DNA from: Beutenbergia cavernae DSM 12333
GTDB taxonomy: Bacteria; Actinomycetota; Actinomycetes; Actinomycetales; Beutenbergiaceae
Length of the DNA stretch: 64,000 bases
Assembly (NCBI RefSeq): GCF_000023105.1
Contig: NC_012669.1
Location: forward strand, 3,039,025-3,103,024
Direction of reading: 5' to 3'
Positions 43,889-52,174 of this stretch are shown piece by piece (position 1 is the stretch's first letter; every line of letters begins with the position of its first letter). A program made the position numbers and the translations under genes. The notes below the pieces were generated by a model, which was given only the letters and a program-made list of their open reading frames with translations, did no database searches and was not told where the DNA came from.

Positions 43889-44742
43889 GGGTCCCTCCTC
43901 GCTCGGATGTCGAGGCCCAGGTCGAGGGCCCGCGCGCTGTGCGTGAGCGCACCGACCGAGACCAGGTCGACGCCGGTGGCCGCGACGGCGGCGACGTCCT
44001 CCAGGGTGATCCCGCCGCTGGCCTCCACGAGCGCACGGCCCGCGATCAGGGCGACGCCGGCGCGCAGGTCCTCGAGCGAGAAGTTGTCGAGCATGACCGT
44101 GCCGACGACGCCGGACGCGAGCACCGGCTCGATCTGGTCGAGCCTGTCCACCTCGACCTCGATGTGCGTCGTGTGCGGCAGCGCCGCACGGGCCCGGACG
44201 AGCACGGCGGTGATGTCGCCGGCCAGCGCCAGGTGGTTGTCCTTCGCGAGCACGGCGTCCGAGAGCGAGAAGCGGTGGTTGTGCCCGCCGCCGCAGCGCA
44301 CGGCGTGCCGCTCCAGGGCGCGCAGTCCGGGCGTCGTCTTGCGCGTGTCGGTCACGCGCGCGGCTGTGCCGGCGACGGCGTCGACGTAGCGGCGCGTGAG
44401 CGTCGCGATCCCGCACATCCGCTGGAGGAGGTTGAGCGCGACCCGCTCCGCCCGGAGCACCGCGCGCGCCGGGCCGCGCACCTCGGCGAGCACGTCCCCC
44501 GGACCGAACGCGGCGCCGTCGGCCACCTGTGCGGTGACGACGACGTCCCCGCCGAGCGCCGGCGCCGTCATCGCGACCGCGAACACCTCGGCTCCCGCCA
44601 TGACCCCCGGCTCGCGCGCCACGAGCGCGGCGTGCGCGACGGCGTCCGCGGGCACGAGGCTCTCCGACGTCAGGTCGCCCCACGGCGCGTCCTCCTCGAG
44701 AGCGGCACCGACGACCCGCTCGATCTGCGCGCGCGTCAGCAT
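43885..44742 (-). CDS. nadC: Nicotinate-nucleotide pyrophosphorylase (quinolinate phosphoribosyltransferase)
   Basis: Converts quinolinate and PRPP to nicotinate mononucleotide. The 285-residue product includes EEDAPWGDLTSESLVP, LNLLQRMCGIATLTRRYVDAV, VTDTRKTTPGLRALERHAVRCGGGHNHRFSLSDAVLAKDNHL, IEVEVDRLDQI, VMLDNFSLEDL and EASGGITLEDVAAVAATGVDLVSVGALTHSA, a complete set. Overlaps nadB by 7 bases and nifS by 4, so tightly coupled in the operon. Confidence 0.97.
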   Translation of the reverse strand: MLTRAQIERVVGAALEEDAPWGDLTSESLVPADAVAHAALVAREPGVMAGAEVFAVAMTAPALGGDVVVTAQVADGAAFGPGDVLAEVRGPARAVLRAERVALNLLQRMCGIATLTRRYVDAVAGTAARVTDTRKTTPGLRALERHAVRCGGGHNHRFSLSDAVLAKDNHLALAGDITAVLVRARAALPHTTHIEVEVDRLDQIEPVLASGVVGTVMLDNFSLEDLRAGVALIAGRALVEASGGITLEDVAAVAATGVDLVSVGALTHSARALDLGLDIRARRDP

Positions 44743-46295
44743 GCGGCACCGTCGCGTCCCCCGGCGGCCGCCCCCACGAGGACCCGGCGCGGTGTGCCCG
44801 CGACCACGCTGTGCCGCGGTGGGTCGAGCGCGGGCAGCGAGTCCGTGCGGTGGTGAGCTCCGACGGACGCGGTCCGCTCCTGGGCGGCCGCCACGAGCGC
44901 GCGGGCGCACGTGAGCAGGTTGCGGTCCTCGGCGGACGCGCTGTCCACCGCGTCCGGCGTCGCGAGGCCCGCGAGCGCCGTCGCCGCCAGGGCGAGGCCC
45001 TCCGCGTCGCGCTGCAGCCCGGCGTGCGCCCACATGAGCGTGTGCAGCTCGTCACGCGCGAACGGTGCGGCGTCGGCGGCGTCGTCGAGGACGATCGGCG
45101 ACGGCGCCGACCACGCCGGGCCGCCCGCCTCCCGTGCGGCGGGCCGAGTCAGCGAGCGCACCGCCCGGCGGGCGAACACCGCGCCCTCCAGCAGCGAGTT
45201 CGACGCCAGCCGGTTCGCCCCGTGCACGCCCGTGCAGGCGACCTCGCCCACGGCCCACAGCCCCGGCAGGGACGTGCGCCCGTCGACGTCCGTGCGGACG
45301 CCGCCCATCCAGTAGTGCGCCGCCGGCGTCACGGGCACCGGATCGCGCGCGAGGTCGAGGCCGCGCGCGGCGCACGCGGCGACGATCGTGGGGAACCGGC
45401 GCGCGAGGAAGTCCGCGCCGAGCGCCGTGGCGTCGAGCCGGACCGGCTCGCCCTGCGCGGCGGCGACGGCGGCGATCGCCCGCGCCACGACGTCGCGGGG
45501 CGCCAGCTCCGCGTCCGGGTGCACCTCGAGCATGAAGCGGCGGCCGCGAGCGTCGAGCAGCACAGCACCCTCGCCGCGGACGGCCTCCGAGACGAGGAAG
45601 CTGCCGGGCCCGGCGAGCGCCGTCGGGTGGAACTGGTAGAACTCCAGGTCCGCCACGGCGGCACCGGCGCGCAGGGCGATCGCGACGCCGTCGCCCGTCG
45701 CCACGCCCGGGTTCGTCGTGTGCGGGTAGAGCTGCCCGGCGCCGCCCGTCGCGAGGACGACGGCGTCCGCGGCCAGCTCCGTGCCCCCGAGCAGTCGCAC
45801 GCCGACGACGACGCCGTCGGCCGACACGAGGTCGGTGACGGTCGTGCGCTCCAGCACCGTCACGTCGCTGCGGCGGAGCTCCGCGACGAGCGCCCGCGAG
45901 ATCTCCGCGCCGGTCGCGTCACCGCCCGCGTGCAGGATGCGGGCGTGGCTGTGCGCGGCCTCGAGGCCGCGTGCGAGCACCTCGCCGGCGGTGCCGGGAA
46001 CGCCGTCGAACACGACGCCGCGACGCCGGAGGCCGACGATCGCGTCGGGACCGCCGGCGCACAACGCCTGCGCGGCCGCCGCGTCCACCAGACCGGCGCC
46101 GGCGGCGACGGTGTCCGCGACGTGTGCCGCGACGCTGTCCGGCGCCGGGCCGGCGACGGCGACGCCGCCCTGCGCGTGGGCCGTCGCGCTGACACCGAGG
46201 TCGGCCTTGGTGAGCAGCGTGACGTCGTGCGTCGCGCTCGCCTCGAGCGCCGCGACCAGGCCGGCGATCCCGCCGCCGACGACGACGACCCTCAT
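44736..46295 (-). CDS. nadB: L-aspartate oxidase
   Basis: Oxidises L-aspartate to iminoaspartate, the first de novo NAD step. The 519-residue flavoprotein has the FAD-binding MRVVVVGGGIAGLVAALEA start, THDVTLLTKADLGVSATAHAQGGVAVA, AAHSHARILHAGGDATGAEISRAL, ATGGAGQLYPHTTNPGVATGDGVAIALRAGA, FYQFHPTAL, MGGVRTDVDGRTSLPGLWAVGEVACTGVHGANRLASNSLLEGAVFARRA and a helical C-terminal domain. The succinate dehydrogenase/fumarate reductase-type family match is clear. Start ATG overlaps nadA stop (ATGA). Confidence 0.97.
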   Translation of the reverse strand: MRVVVVGGGIAGLVAALEASATHDVTLLTKADLGVSATAHAQGGVAVAGPAPDSVAAHVADTVAAGAGLVDAAAAQALCAGGPDAIVGLRRRGVVFDGVPGTAGEVLARGLEAAHSHARILHAGGDATGAEISRALVAELRRSDVTVLERTTVTDLVSADGVVVGVRLLGGTELAADAVVLATGGAGQLYPHTTNPGVATGDGVAIALRAGAAVADLEFYQFHPTALAGPGSFLVSEAVRGEGAVLLDARGRRFMLEVHPDAELAPRDVVARAIAAVAAAQGEPVRLDATALGADFLARRFPTIVAACAARGLDLARDPVPVTPAAHYWMGGVRTDVDGRTSLPGLWAVGEVACTGVHGANRLASNSLLEGAVFARRAVRSLTRPAAREAGGPAWSAPSPIVLDDAADAAPFARDELHTLMWAHAGLQRDAEGLALAATALAGLATPDAVDSASAEDRNLLTCARALVAAAQERTASVGAHHRTDSLPALDPPRHSVVAGTPRRVLVGAAAGGRDGAAC

Positions 46296-47569
46296 GCGCG
46301 TGCCCCGGTCAGCGGCTGCGGGAGTGCGGCGAGCATGCGCTCGAGCGCCACCCGCGCGTCGCGCGCGACATGCTCGTCCACGGTGATCTCGTTGCGGACC
46401 TCGCCCTCGACGAGCCCGTCGAGCACCCATGCGAGGTAGCCGGGGTGGATGCGGTACATCGTCGAGCACGGGCAGATCACGGGGTCGAGGCAGAACACGG
46501 TCTTGTCCGGGTGCTCCGCGGCCAGCCGGTTGACGAGGTTGATCTCGGTGCCGATCGCGAGCACGGAGCCGGGCGCCGCCTCGGCGACGGCGCGCCGGAT
46601 GTAGTCGGTCGAACCGGTCTCGTCGGCGGCGTCGACCACGGGCATGGGGCACTCCGGGTGCACGATGACGCGCACGCCTGGGTGCTCCTCGCGCGCGGCG
46701 TCGATCTGCGCCGTCGTGAAGCGCTTGTGCACGGAGCAGAACCCGTGCCACAGGATGACGCGCGCGTCGTCGAGCTGCTCCGGGCTGTTGCCGCCGAGCT
46801 CCTTGCGGGGGTTCCACATCGGCATCTCCTCGAGCGGGACGCCCATCGCCTTGGCCGTGTTGCGACCGAGGTGCTGGTCCGGGAAGAACAGGACCCGCTG
46901 CCCGCGCTCGAACGCCCACTCCAGCACGGTCCGCGCGTTCGACGACGTGCACACGATCCCGCCGTTGCGCCCGCAGAACGCCTTGAGCGCCGCCGAGGAG
47001 TTCATGTACGTGACCGGGATGACCGGCACGCGCCCGTCGGCATCCGGCTCGGTGCCGAACCGCGCGACGAGCTGTTCCCAGCAGGCCTCGACCGAGGCCT
47101 CGTCCGCCATGTCCGCCATCGAGCAGCCGGCCGCGAGGTTCGGCAGGATGACCCGCTGCTCCTCGCGCGCGAGGATGTCGGCCGTCTCCGCCATGAAGTG
47201 CACGCCGCAGAACACGATCGTCTCGGCGTCGGGACGCGTCAGGGCGGCGTTCGCGAGCTGGAAGGAGTCGCCCACGAAGTCGGCGTACCGCACGACCTCG
47301 TCGCGCTGGTAGAAGTGCCCGAGGATCACCAGGCGCTCCCCCAGCGTCTCCTTCGCGGCGGCGATCCGGGCGTGCAGCTCCGCCTCATCCATCCGCTGGT
47401 ACGCGGGCGGCAGCTGGCCCGGCCGGATCACCGGCTCGGGGATGACGTCGAGCTCGGACGATCCCGGCCCGTAGCCGGGGACGGTGTCGAACACCCACGG
47501 CCCTTCGGCCAGGTCGGTGTCGCACGTCTCGGCGGGTCGGGCGACGACGAGGTCGTTGACGGAGGTCAT
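46292..47569 (-). CDS. nadA: Quinolinate synthase
   Basis: Condenses iminoaspartate with DHAP to quinolinate, using a [4Fe-4S] cluster. The 425-residue product (long actinobacterial form with about 75 N-terminal residues before the core) shows ILGHFYQRDEVVRYADFVGDSFQLA, IVFCGVHFMAETADIL, LPNLAAGCSMADM, VTYMNSSAALKAFCG, GIVCTSSNARTVLEWA, FFPDQHLGRNTA, VHPECPMPVV and CLDPVICPCSTMYRIHPGYL, giving the cluster Cys residues. The start ATG forms TGATG with the upstream nrtR stop, so coupled. The adjacent nifS is a plausible source of sulfur for the cluster. Confidence 0.97.
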   Translation of the reverse strand: MTSVNDLVVARPAETCDTDLAEGPWVFDTVPGYGPGSSELDVIPEPVIRPGQLPPAYQRMDEAELHARIAAAKETLGERLVILGHFYQRDEVVRYADFVGDSFQLANAALTRPDAETIVFCGVHFMAETADILAREEQRVILPNLAAGCSMADMADEASVEACWEQLVARFGTEPDADGRVPVIPVTYMNSSAALKAFCGRNGGIVCTSSNARTVLEWAFERGQRVLFFPDQHLGRNTAKAMGVPLEEMPMWNPRKELGGNSPEQLDDARVILWHGFCSVHKRFTTAQIDAAREEHPGVRVIVHPECPMPVVDAADETGSTDYIRRAVAEAAPGSVLAIGTEINLVNRLAAEHPDKTVFCLDPVICPCSTMYRIHPGYLAWVLDGLVEGEVRNEITVDEHVARDARVALERMLAALPQPLTGARA

Positions 47570-48324
47570 CACACGCTCTTCTCTCGCGGGGTGAGGAGGT
47601 TGCGGCGGCCCTGTGCGGCGTCGCCTGAGTAGCGGTACAGGCTGGGCGGGCGGTGGCTCGTGCCCTCGACGCGCCGGCCGGTCGGCTCGAGCACGTCCGA
47701 GGCGAGCATCTGGCGGCGGAAGTTGGCGGGGTCGACCTGCCTCGCCAGCACGGCCTCGTAGACCTCGCGCAGCTGTGCGAGCGTGAACTCGTCCGGCAGG
47801 AAGGCGTGCGCGATCTGCGAGTACCCGAGCTTCGCGCGGAGCCGCTGCAGCGCGTAGTCGACGATCTCGGCGTGGTCGAACGCGAGCTCGGGCAGCTCCG
47901 CCGCCACGAACCACTCGACGTTCTCACCGTCGACGGCGAGAGCCGCCTCGTCCGGTCGCACCAGCGCCCAGTAGACGATCGACACCACGCGCGCACCCGG
48001 GGAGCGGTCGAGCCCGCCGAACGCGTAGAGCTGCTCGAGGTAGCGCGGCGTGAGGCCCGTCGTCCGCTCGAGGGTGCGGCGGGCCGACGTCCCGAGGTCC
48101 TCGTCGGGGCGCAGCGGGCCACCGGGGAGCGCCCACATCCCTTCCTGCGGCTGGCGGATGCGGCGCACGAGCGGCAGCCACGGCGTCGCGAGCCCGGTCT
48201 CCGGGTGCGGCAGCAGCGCGAGGATCACGCTCGAGACGGCCAGCTCGACGTCGTCGGCCGACGACGACGGCGCGGCGCGGCTCGTGCGCGCGTCGGCACC
48301 CGGGTCGTCAGCCACCACGTCCAC
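47569..48324 (-). CDS. nrtR: NrtR-type Nudix-related NAD regulator
   Basis: A 251-residue two-domain protein heading the nad operon. Residues about 30-165 form a Nudix fold, but the Nudix box reads G-x5-E-x7-RTLERTTGL, so the catalytic REUxEExGU is degraded at the second and third Glu: probable loss of hydrolase activity. The C-terminal part (LGYSQIAHAFLPDEFTLAQLREVYEAVLARQVDPANFRRQML, then TGRRVEGTSHRPPSLYRY) is the winged-helix DNA-binding domain typical of NrtR/NdnR. Members repress NAD genes and respond to ADP-ribose or related ligands; Corynebacterium NdnR heads a similar nadA-nadC-nadS operon. Start is a GTG; GTGs a few codons later are alternatives. A candidate operator lies upstream. 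Confidence 0.9.
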   Translation of the reverse strand: MDVVADDPGADARTSRAAPSSSADDVELAVSSVILALLPHPETGLATPWLPLVRRIRQPQEGMWALPGGPLRPDEDLGTSARRTLERTTGLTPRYLEQLYAFGGLDRSPGARVVSIVYWALVRPDEAALAVDGENVEWFVAAELPELAFDHAEIVDYALQRLRAKLGYSQIAHAFLPDEFTLAQLREVYEAVLARQVDPANFRRQMLASDVLEPTGRRVEGTSHRPPSLYRYSGDAAQGRRNLLTPREKSV

Positions 48325-48345
48325 TCGTCCACCTCGTCCGTCGAG

Positions 48346-48389
48346 TAAAGGTGAACGTGACCTTATGCCGGACCTTAGAGTCGACTCAA
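48346..48389 (-). promoter_or_regulatory. nrtR-nad operon promoter with candidate operator
   Basis: On the minus strand, TTGAGT (48384-48389), 18-bp spacer and TAAGGT (48360-48365) make a promoter. Its -10 forms one arm of the imperfect inverted repeat TAAAGGT-N7-ACCTTA (48346-48365), and the -35 region holds a 10-bp palindrome GAGTCGACTC (48378-48387) flanked by CCTTAG/CTAAGG (48373-48378 and 48391-48396). Either repeat could be the NrtR site for autoregulation. Which one binds cannot be decided from the sequence. Confidence 0.6.
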
Positions 48390-48395
48390 CCCTAA

Positions 48396-48421
48396 GGGGG
48401 TGTGAGAGGCGTCACACCCCC
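48396..48421 (-). terminator. Hairpin between tetR and nrtR
   Basis: Perfect 10-bp arms GGGGGTGTGA (48396-48405) and TCACACCCCC (48412-48421), six-base loop. It lies 42 bases after the tetR stop, upstream of the nad operon promoter, and likely ends tetR transcription. Confidence 0.6.
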
Positions 48422-48462
48422 GACCTGTCTCCGCGCCGGCGACCCGCCGAGTGCGCGAGTTC

Positions 48463-49086
48463 TCAGGCGGGATCCGCCCCGAGCAGGCGGCGCAGCGCGT
48501 CGACCTGGGCGACGACGAGCCGCTCCCGCTCCGCCCTACCGAGCGCATCGGAGTGCGCGACGGACCAGGAGTCCATCGCCTGCAGCACCGCGAACGCGAG
48601 GCGCGCCTGCAGGTCCGGCGGCAGGTCGTCGCGGACGGCGCCGGCAGCGCGCCCGGCGGCCAGCGCGCCGTCGAGCCAGGCGGCCATCGCGGCACGCGTG
48701 CGCACGAGAGCCGGCGACGCCGGCGCGTCGGGCAGGTGGAAGAGCTGCGCGAGGGCGAGGTACGAGCCCTCCTGCTGCCCGAGCCGGTCGATCCGCTCGA
48801 CGAGCTCGCCCACGCGTTCCCAGAAGTCGCCGCGGGTCAGCCCCCTCGGATCGGGAACGGCCAGGTCCACGGCGAGCGCCCGGCCGACCTCGTCGACGAC
48901 GGCGTCGAACAGTGCCTCCTTGCCGTCGACGTAGTGGTAGAAGGAGCTCTTGCTCATCCGGCACTCGGCGATGATCCGGTTGAGCGAGGCCCGCTCGTAC
49001 CCCGCCGCGGCGAACTCGCGAGCCGCCGTCGCGAGCAGCAGGGCGCGCCGATCCGCGGGCAGGACGCCGACCTCCCGAGATGCCAC
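48463..49086 (-). CDS. TetR-family transcriptional repressor
   Basis: A 207-residue TetR-type regulator. The N-terminal HTH is clear: RRALLLATAAREFAAAGYERASLNRIIAECRMSKSSFYHYVDGKEALFDAVVDE. The rest is an all-helical ligand/dimer domain. The start is a GTG. It is divergent from the FAD monooxygenase, and two inverted repeats with GTGGAC half-sites lie between them, so it very probably represses both itself and the monooxygenase; the inducer is unknown. Confidence 0.92.
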   Translation of the reverse strand: MASREVGVLPADRRALLLATAAREFAAAGYERASLNRIIAECRMSKSSFYHYVDGKEALFDAVVDEVGRALAVDLAVPDPRGLTRGDFWERVGELVERIDRLGQQEGSYLALAQLFHLPDAPASPALVRTRAAMAAWLDGALAAGRAAGAVRDDLPPDLQARLAFAVLQAMDSWSVAHSDALGRAERERLVVAQVDALRRLLGADPA

Positions 49087-49099
49087 GAGGGCACGCTAC

Positions 49100-49160
49100 C
49101 ACCGCCGTGGACCACCCGGTCCACGGCGGTGCTACGTTGTGTGGACCGTGCAGTCCACAC
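49100..49160. promoter_or_regulatory. Two TetR-type operators in the tetR/monooxygenase intergenic region
   Basis: Operator 1 is a perfect 14-bp inverted repeat (49100-49113 and 49118-49131, 4-bp spacer) containing GTGGACC/GGTCCAC. Operator 2 is GTGTGGAC (49139-49146) and GTCCACAC (49153-49160), 6-bp spacer. Centres are 34 bp apart, about three helical turns. TACGTT (49133-49138) between them could be the monooxygenase -10; GAGGAGGT follows at 49162-49169. Confidence 0.75.
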
Positions 49161-49173
49161 CGAGGAGGTCATC

Positions 49174-50409
49174 ATGCTCGCCGAGAGCTCTGTCCAGGAC
49201 CAGCTGGACGCCGCACGGCACGACGCCCTGCGCGTGCTGGTCGTCGGCGCCGGCGTCGCCGGCTCGACAGTGGCTCAGCTGCTCCGCGCCCACGGGGTGC
49301 ATCCTGTGCTCGTCGAACGAGCCGGGCCGGACGCCGGGAGCGGCTACATGCTGGCGCTCATGCCGCTGGTCGACCCCGTGATCGCCGCGCTCGGCGTCGC
49401 AGAGACCTATCGCGCGGCAAGCACCCCGCTGCGGCGCTACGAGATCCTGAGCAGCCGCGGGCGCAGGCTCCGCGAATACGGCATGACGAAGCTCCTCGCC
49501 GAGTTCGGCGACAACCGCGGGCTCAGCCGCGCCAGCCTGCTGCGCGTGCTCCACTCCCCCGGCGGGGCGATCACGCACCGCGCCACGGTGAGCGCGATCA
49601 CGCAGACCGAGCGCGCCGCCGTCGTCACCATCGACTCGGGCGACGGTCCGCGGACCGGTGAGTTCGACGTCGTCGTCGTGGCGGACGGCCTGCACTCGAC
49701 GACGCGCGACCTCGTGCTGGAGCCGGGCGAGGTGACGCGGTTCGACACCGGGTGGGGCGGCTGGGTGACGTGGTCCGACCCTGTCCACGACGCCGAACTG
49801 GGCCGTGAGCTGTGGGGAGCGGGAGCGTTCGTGGGGTCCTACCCGGTGGCCGACCGGCTGGGCTACATCGTGTGCGGGCCGCGCGACGAGACTCGCGCCG
49901 GGCCGCGCGTGTTCACGGACCGTGTCCGGCGACACCTCCCGAGCGTCGACGCCGCACTGGAGGACGTGCTCGACGTGACGGCCCGGGAGCACGACCCGTA
50001 CTTCTGGCGTCTCGACGACTGCCGCACGGCCGCCTGGTCGCGGGGACGGGTCGTGCTGCTCGGGGACGCCGCCGCCGGGTTCCTCCCGACCGCGGGAATC
50101 GGCGCGGGCATGGCGATGGAGTCGGCCTGGGTACTGGCCGGGCGGCTCGCCGACACGTCACCCGGCGACGTGCCGCACGCGCTCCGGGCGTACGAGCGCG
50201 CTCAGCGCCCACGGGTCGAGGCGGCGCAGGACAACTCACGTCAGCTGGCGGGACTGATGTTCCGGCGAAGTCGCGCGTTCGCCGTCGTCCGTGATCTCGC
50301 CGCCCGGTTCATGCCGCTCGAGATGGCCATCCGGCCCATCCGGCGCCTGCTGCGGACCAGTCCACAGCCTCAGGCGGCGGCGCCCTCGGCCCAGCCGCCG
50401 CGGCGATAG
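49174..50409 (+). CDS. FAD-dependent aromatic-type monooxygenase
   Basis: A 411-residue flavoprotein of the p-hydroxybenzoate hydroxylase family. It has RVLVVGAGVAGSTVAQLLRAHG (FAD dinucleotide fold), FDVVVVADGLHSTTRD (DG motif) and RGRVVLLGDAAAGFLPTAGIGAGMAMESAWVLAGRLA (GD motif), ending in a Pro/Ala-rich tail. GAGGAGGT gives a strong ribosome site. Controlled by the divergent TetR gene and facing a Bcr/CflA-type exporter whose 3' end overlaps its own by 40 bases. Together this looks like detoxification or antibiotic modification; relatives include rifampicin and tetracycline hydroxylases, but substrate cannot be called. Confidence 0.9.
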   Translation: MLAESSVQDQLDAARHDALRVLVVGAGVAGSTVAQLLRAHGVHPVLVERAGPDAGSGYMLALMPLVDPVIAALGVAETYRAASTPLRRYEILSSRGRRLREYGMTKLLAEFGDNRGLSRASLLRVLHSPGGAITHRATVSAITQTERAAVVTIDSGDGPRTGEFDVVVVADGLHSTTRDLVLEPGEVTRFDTGWGGWVTWSDPVHDAELGRELWGAGAFVGSYPVADRLGYIVCGPRDETRAGPRVFTDRVRRHLPSVDAALEDVLDVTAREHDPYFWRLDDCRTAAWSRGRVVLLGDAAAGFLPTAGIGAGMAMESAWVLAGRLADTSPGDVPHALRAYERAQRPRVEAAQDNSRQLAGLMFRRSRAFAVVRDLAARFMPLEMAIRPIRRLLRTSPQPQAAAPSAQPPRR

Positions 50410-51749
50410 GCCGGCGTCGCGAGCGCCAGGACCACGAGCGCGAGCAGGATGGAGCCGACCATCACCGTCGCCATCGCGACGGCGTCGCCGCCGAGCACCC
50501 CGACGATCGGGCTCGCGGTGGCGGCGACGGCCGCCTGCACGGCGCCGATCGTCGCGGCAGCGGCCCCGGCTCGCTCCCCGTGCCGGCTCAGGGCGATGGC
50601 CGACGCGTTCGGGGGGACGAATCCGTTGATCGCGATGACCGCCCACAGCGGGATCACCAGCCCCACGATGCCGCCCGCCCCGGTGAGCGCGACGACGAGC
50701 AGCGCGACGCAGGCGAGGAGGCTGGCGGGCAGAGCGAGCCGGATGATCCGGATCGGCGCGAACCGCCGGACGATCGCCGCGTTGACCTGCGCCGCCGCCA
50801 CGAGGCCGATGCCGCCGGCCGCGAAGAGGAGCGCGAACTGGTTCTCGGAGAGCCCGTAGCCCTCGCGGAGGATGAACGGCGAGCCCGCGACGTAGGCCAT
50901 GAGGGCGGCCATCGCAAGGCCGGGCAGGATCGCGAGGACGAGGAAGTGCCGGTCCCGCACGAGCACGCCGTAGGAGCGCAGGGCACCGCGCAGACCGTCC
51001 GTGCGGCGCCGCTCGGTGGGCAGGGTCTCGGGCAGGAACTTCCAGACGGCGAGCATGAGCAGCAGGCCGAGGCCCGCCAGCACGGCGAAGACGGCACGCC
51101 AGCCCGCGACGCCGGCGATGGCCCCGCCCACCGTCGGGGCAAGGAGCGGTGCGACGCCGATCACGAGCATGAGGCGGGACAGGATCGCCGACGCCGTGCC
51201 GCCGGTGAAGCGGTCACGGATGACGGCCATCGCGACCACCTGGGCGCTCGCGTTGCCCACGCCCTGGATGACGCGCAGCACGACGAGCGGCCAGAGGCCG
51301 GGGGCGACGAGGCACAGCAGCGACGCCACGACGTGGAGTCCGATGCCCACGAGGACCGGCGCGCGGCGGCCGAAGCGGTCGGACATCGGGCCGACGAGGA
51401 GCTGGCCGATCGCGCCGCCCACGAGGACCGCCGAGATCGTGAGCTGCGCCGAGGCGGTGGTGACGCCGAGGTCGGTCGCGACGTCCGGCATCGACGGGAG
51501 ATACATGTCGATGGTGACGGCGCCGAGGCCGGACATGGCTCCGAGCAGGAGAACGAACTTCGGGCTCACGCGCTCGTGTCGCACTCGCGCACGGCGCTCA
51601 GCTGTCTGCGCGGGGTCGACGGCGGCAGCCGGGTCGACGGCGGCAGCGGGCTCGGCGACGCCGGTCGCCTCGCCGGGTGTGGTGACGTGCGGCGTGGACG
51701 GCGCGTGGCGGCGACCGGCAGATCGCCGGTTCAGGACAGGGAGGGGCAC
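50370..51749 (-). CDS. Bcr/CflA-type MFS multidrug exporter
   Basis: A roughly 460-residue 12-TM major facilitator. Membrane segments include KFVLLLGAMSGLGAVTIDMYLPSMPDVATDLGV (the Bcr/CflA-type TM1-loop with D-MYLPSMP), QLLVGPMSDRFGRRAPVLVG (motif A) and RVIQGVGNASAQVVAMAVIRD (motif C region). The cytoplasmic N-terminus holds a short AAAVDP direct repeat. The start is unclear: a GTG at 51749 gives a 60-residue leader before TM1; no good Shine-Dalgarno is seen. Convergent with the FAD monooxygenase, with the two coding ends overlapping by 40 bases. Likely proton-driven drug efflux. Confidence 0.88.
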   Translation of the reverse strand: MPLPVLNRRSAGRRHAPSTPHVTTPGEATGVAEPAAAVDPAAAVDPAQTAERRARVRHERVSPKFVLLLGAMSGLGAVTIDMYLPSMPDVATDLGVTTASAQLTISAVLVGGAIGQLLVGPMSDRFGRRAPVLVGIGLHVVASLLCLVAPGLWPLVVLRVIQGVGNASAQVVAMAVIRDRFTGGTASAILSRLMLVIGVAPLLAPTVGGAIAGVAGWRAVFAVLAGLGLLLMLAVWKFLPETLPTERRRTDGLRGALRSYGVLVRDRHFLVLAILPGLAMAALMAYVAGSPFILREGYGLSENQFALLFAAGGIGLVAAAQVNAAIVRRFAPIRIIRLALPASLLACVALLVVALTGAGGIVGLVIPLWAVIAINGFVPPNASAIALSRHGERAGAAAATIGAVQAAVAATASPIVGVLGGDAVAMATVMVGSILLALVVLALATPAYRRGGWAEGAAA

Positions 51750-51898
51750 GGGCAACAATTCTCGCGGCCGGCGGCGCCGTTGTCGAATCGATTCGAGCGG
51801 GTTCGTCGTCCCTTCGCCCGGCGTGCACAAGATCTCCCCCTGGCGCTGGCCACGGACCGCGTGGTGGGATGGGTGGTCCGCGCTTCGAGGAGGTCCGC

Positions 51899-52135
51899 GT
51901 GCCCAACACGTTCGTGCCGGCGGCCTACGACCTGGTGTGGTCGGGTGCCGCCGTGGTCGTGCTCGGCCTCGCCGTGTGGGCGCTCCTGAGCCTGGGCGCG
52001 GACCGCACGCTGACGCCGGGCGTGCGCCTCCTGTGGGCCGTGCTCATCGTGGTTGTGCCCGTGCTGGGCGCCGCGGCGTGGCTCCTCGGCGGCCGGTCGA
52101 CACCTCGCGCCGCCGCGAGCCGCGGCCGGCGTTGA
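51899..52135 (+). CDS. Small two-TM protein (PLDc_N-like)
   Basis: A 78-residue membrane protein with two hydrophobic segments (AAVVVLGLAVWALLSLG and LLWAVLIVVVPVLGAAAWLLGG) and a basic end STPRAAASRGRR. This pattern, with W(A/V)LL(I/V)V-P--G--(A/W)W, resembles the PLDc_N (phospholipase D nuclease N-terminal) family of small membrane proteins. Start GTG chosen because GAGGAGGT (51887-51894) is five bases upstream. Function unknown. Confidence 0.8.
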   Translation: MPNTFVPAAYDLVWSGAAVVVLGLAVWALLSLGADRTLTPGVRLLWAVLIVVVPVLGAAAWLLGGRSTPRAAASRGRR

Positions 52136-52174
52136 GGATTCTGCCCCCCAGGCCAGAGCGGACTGACCTCGAGC

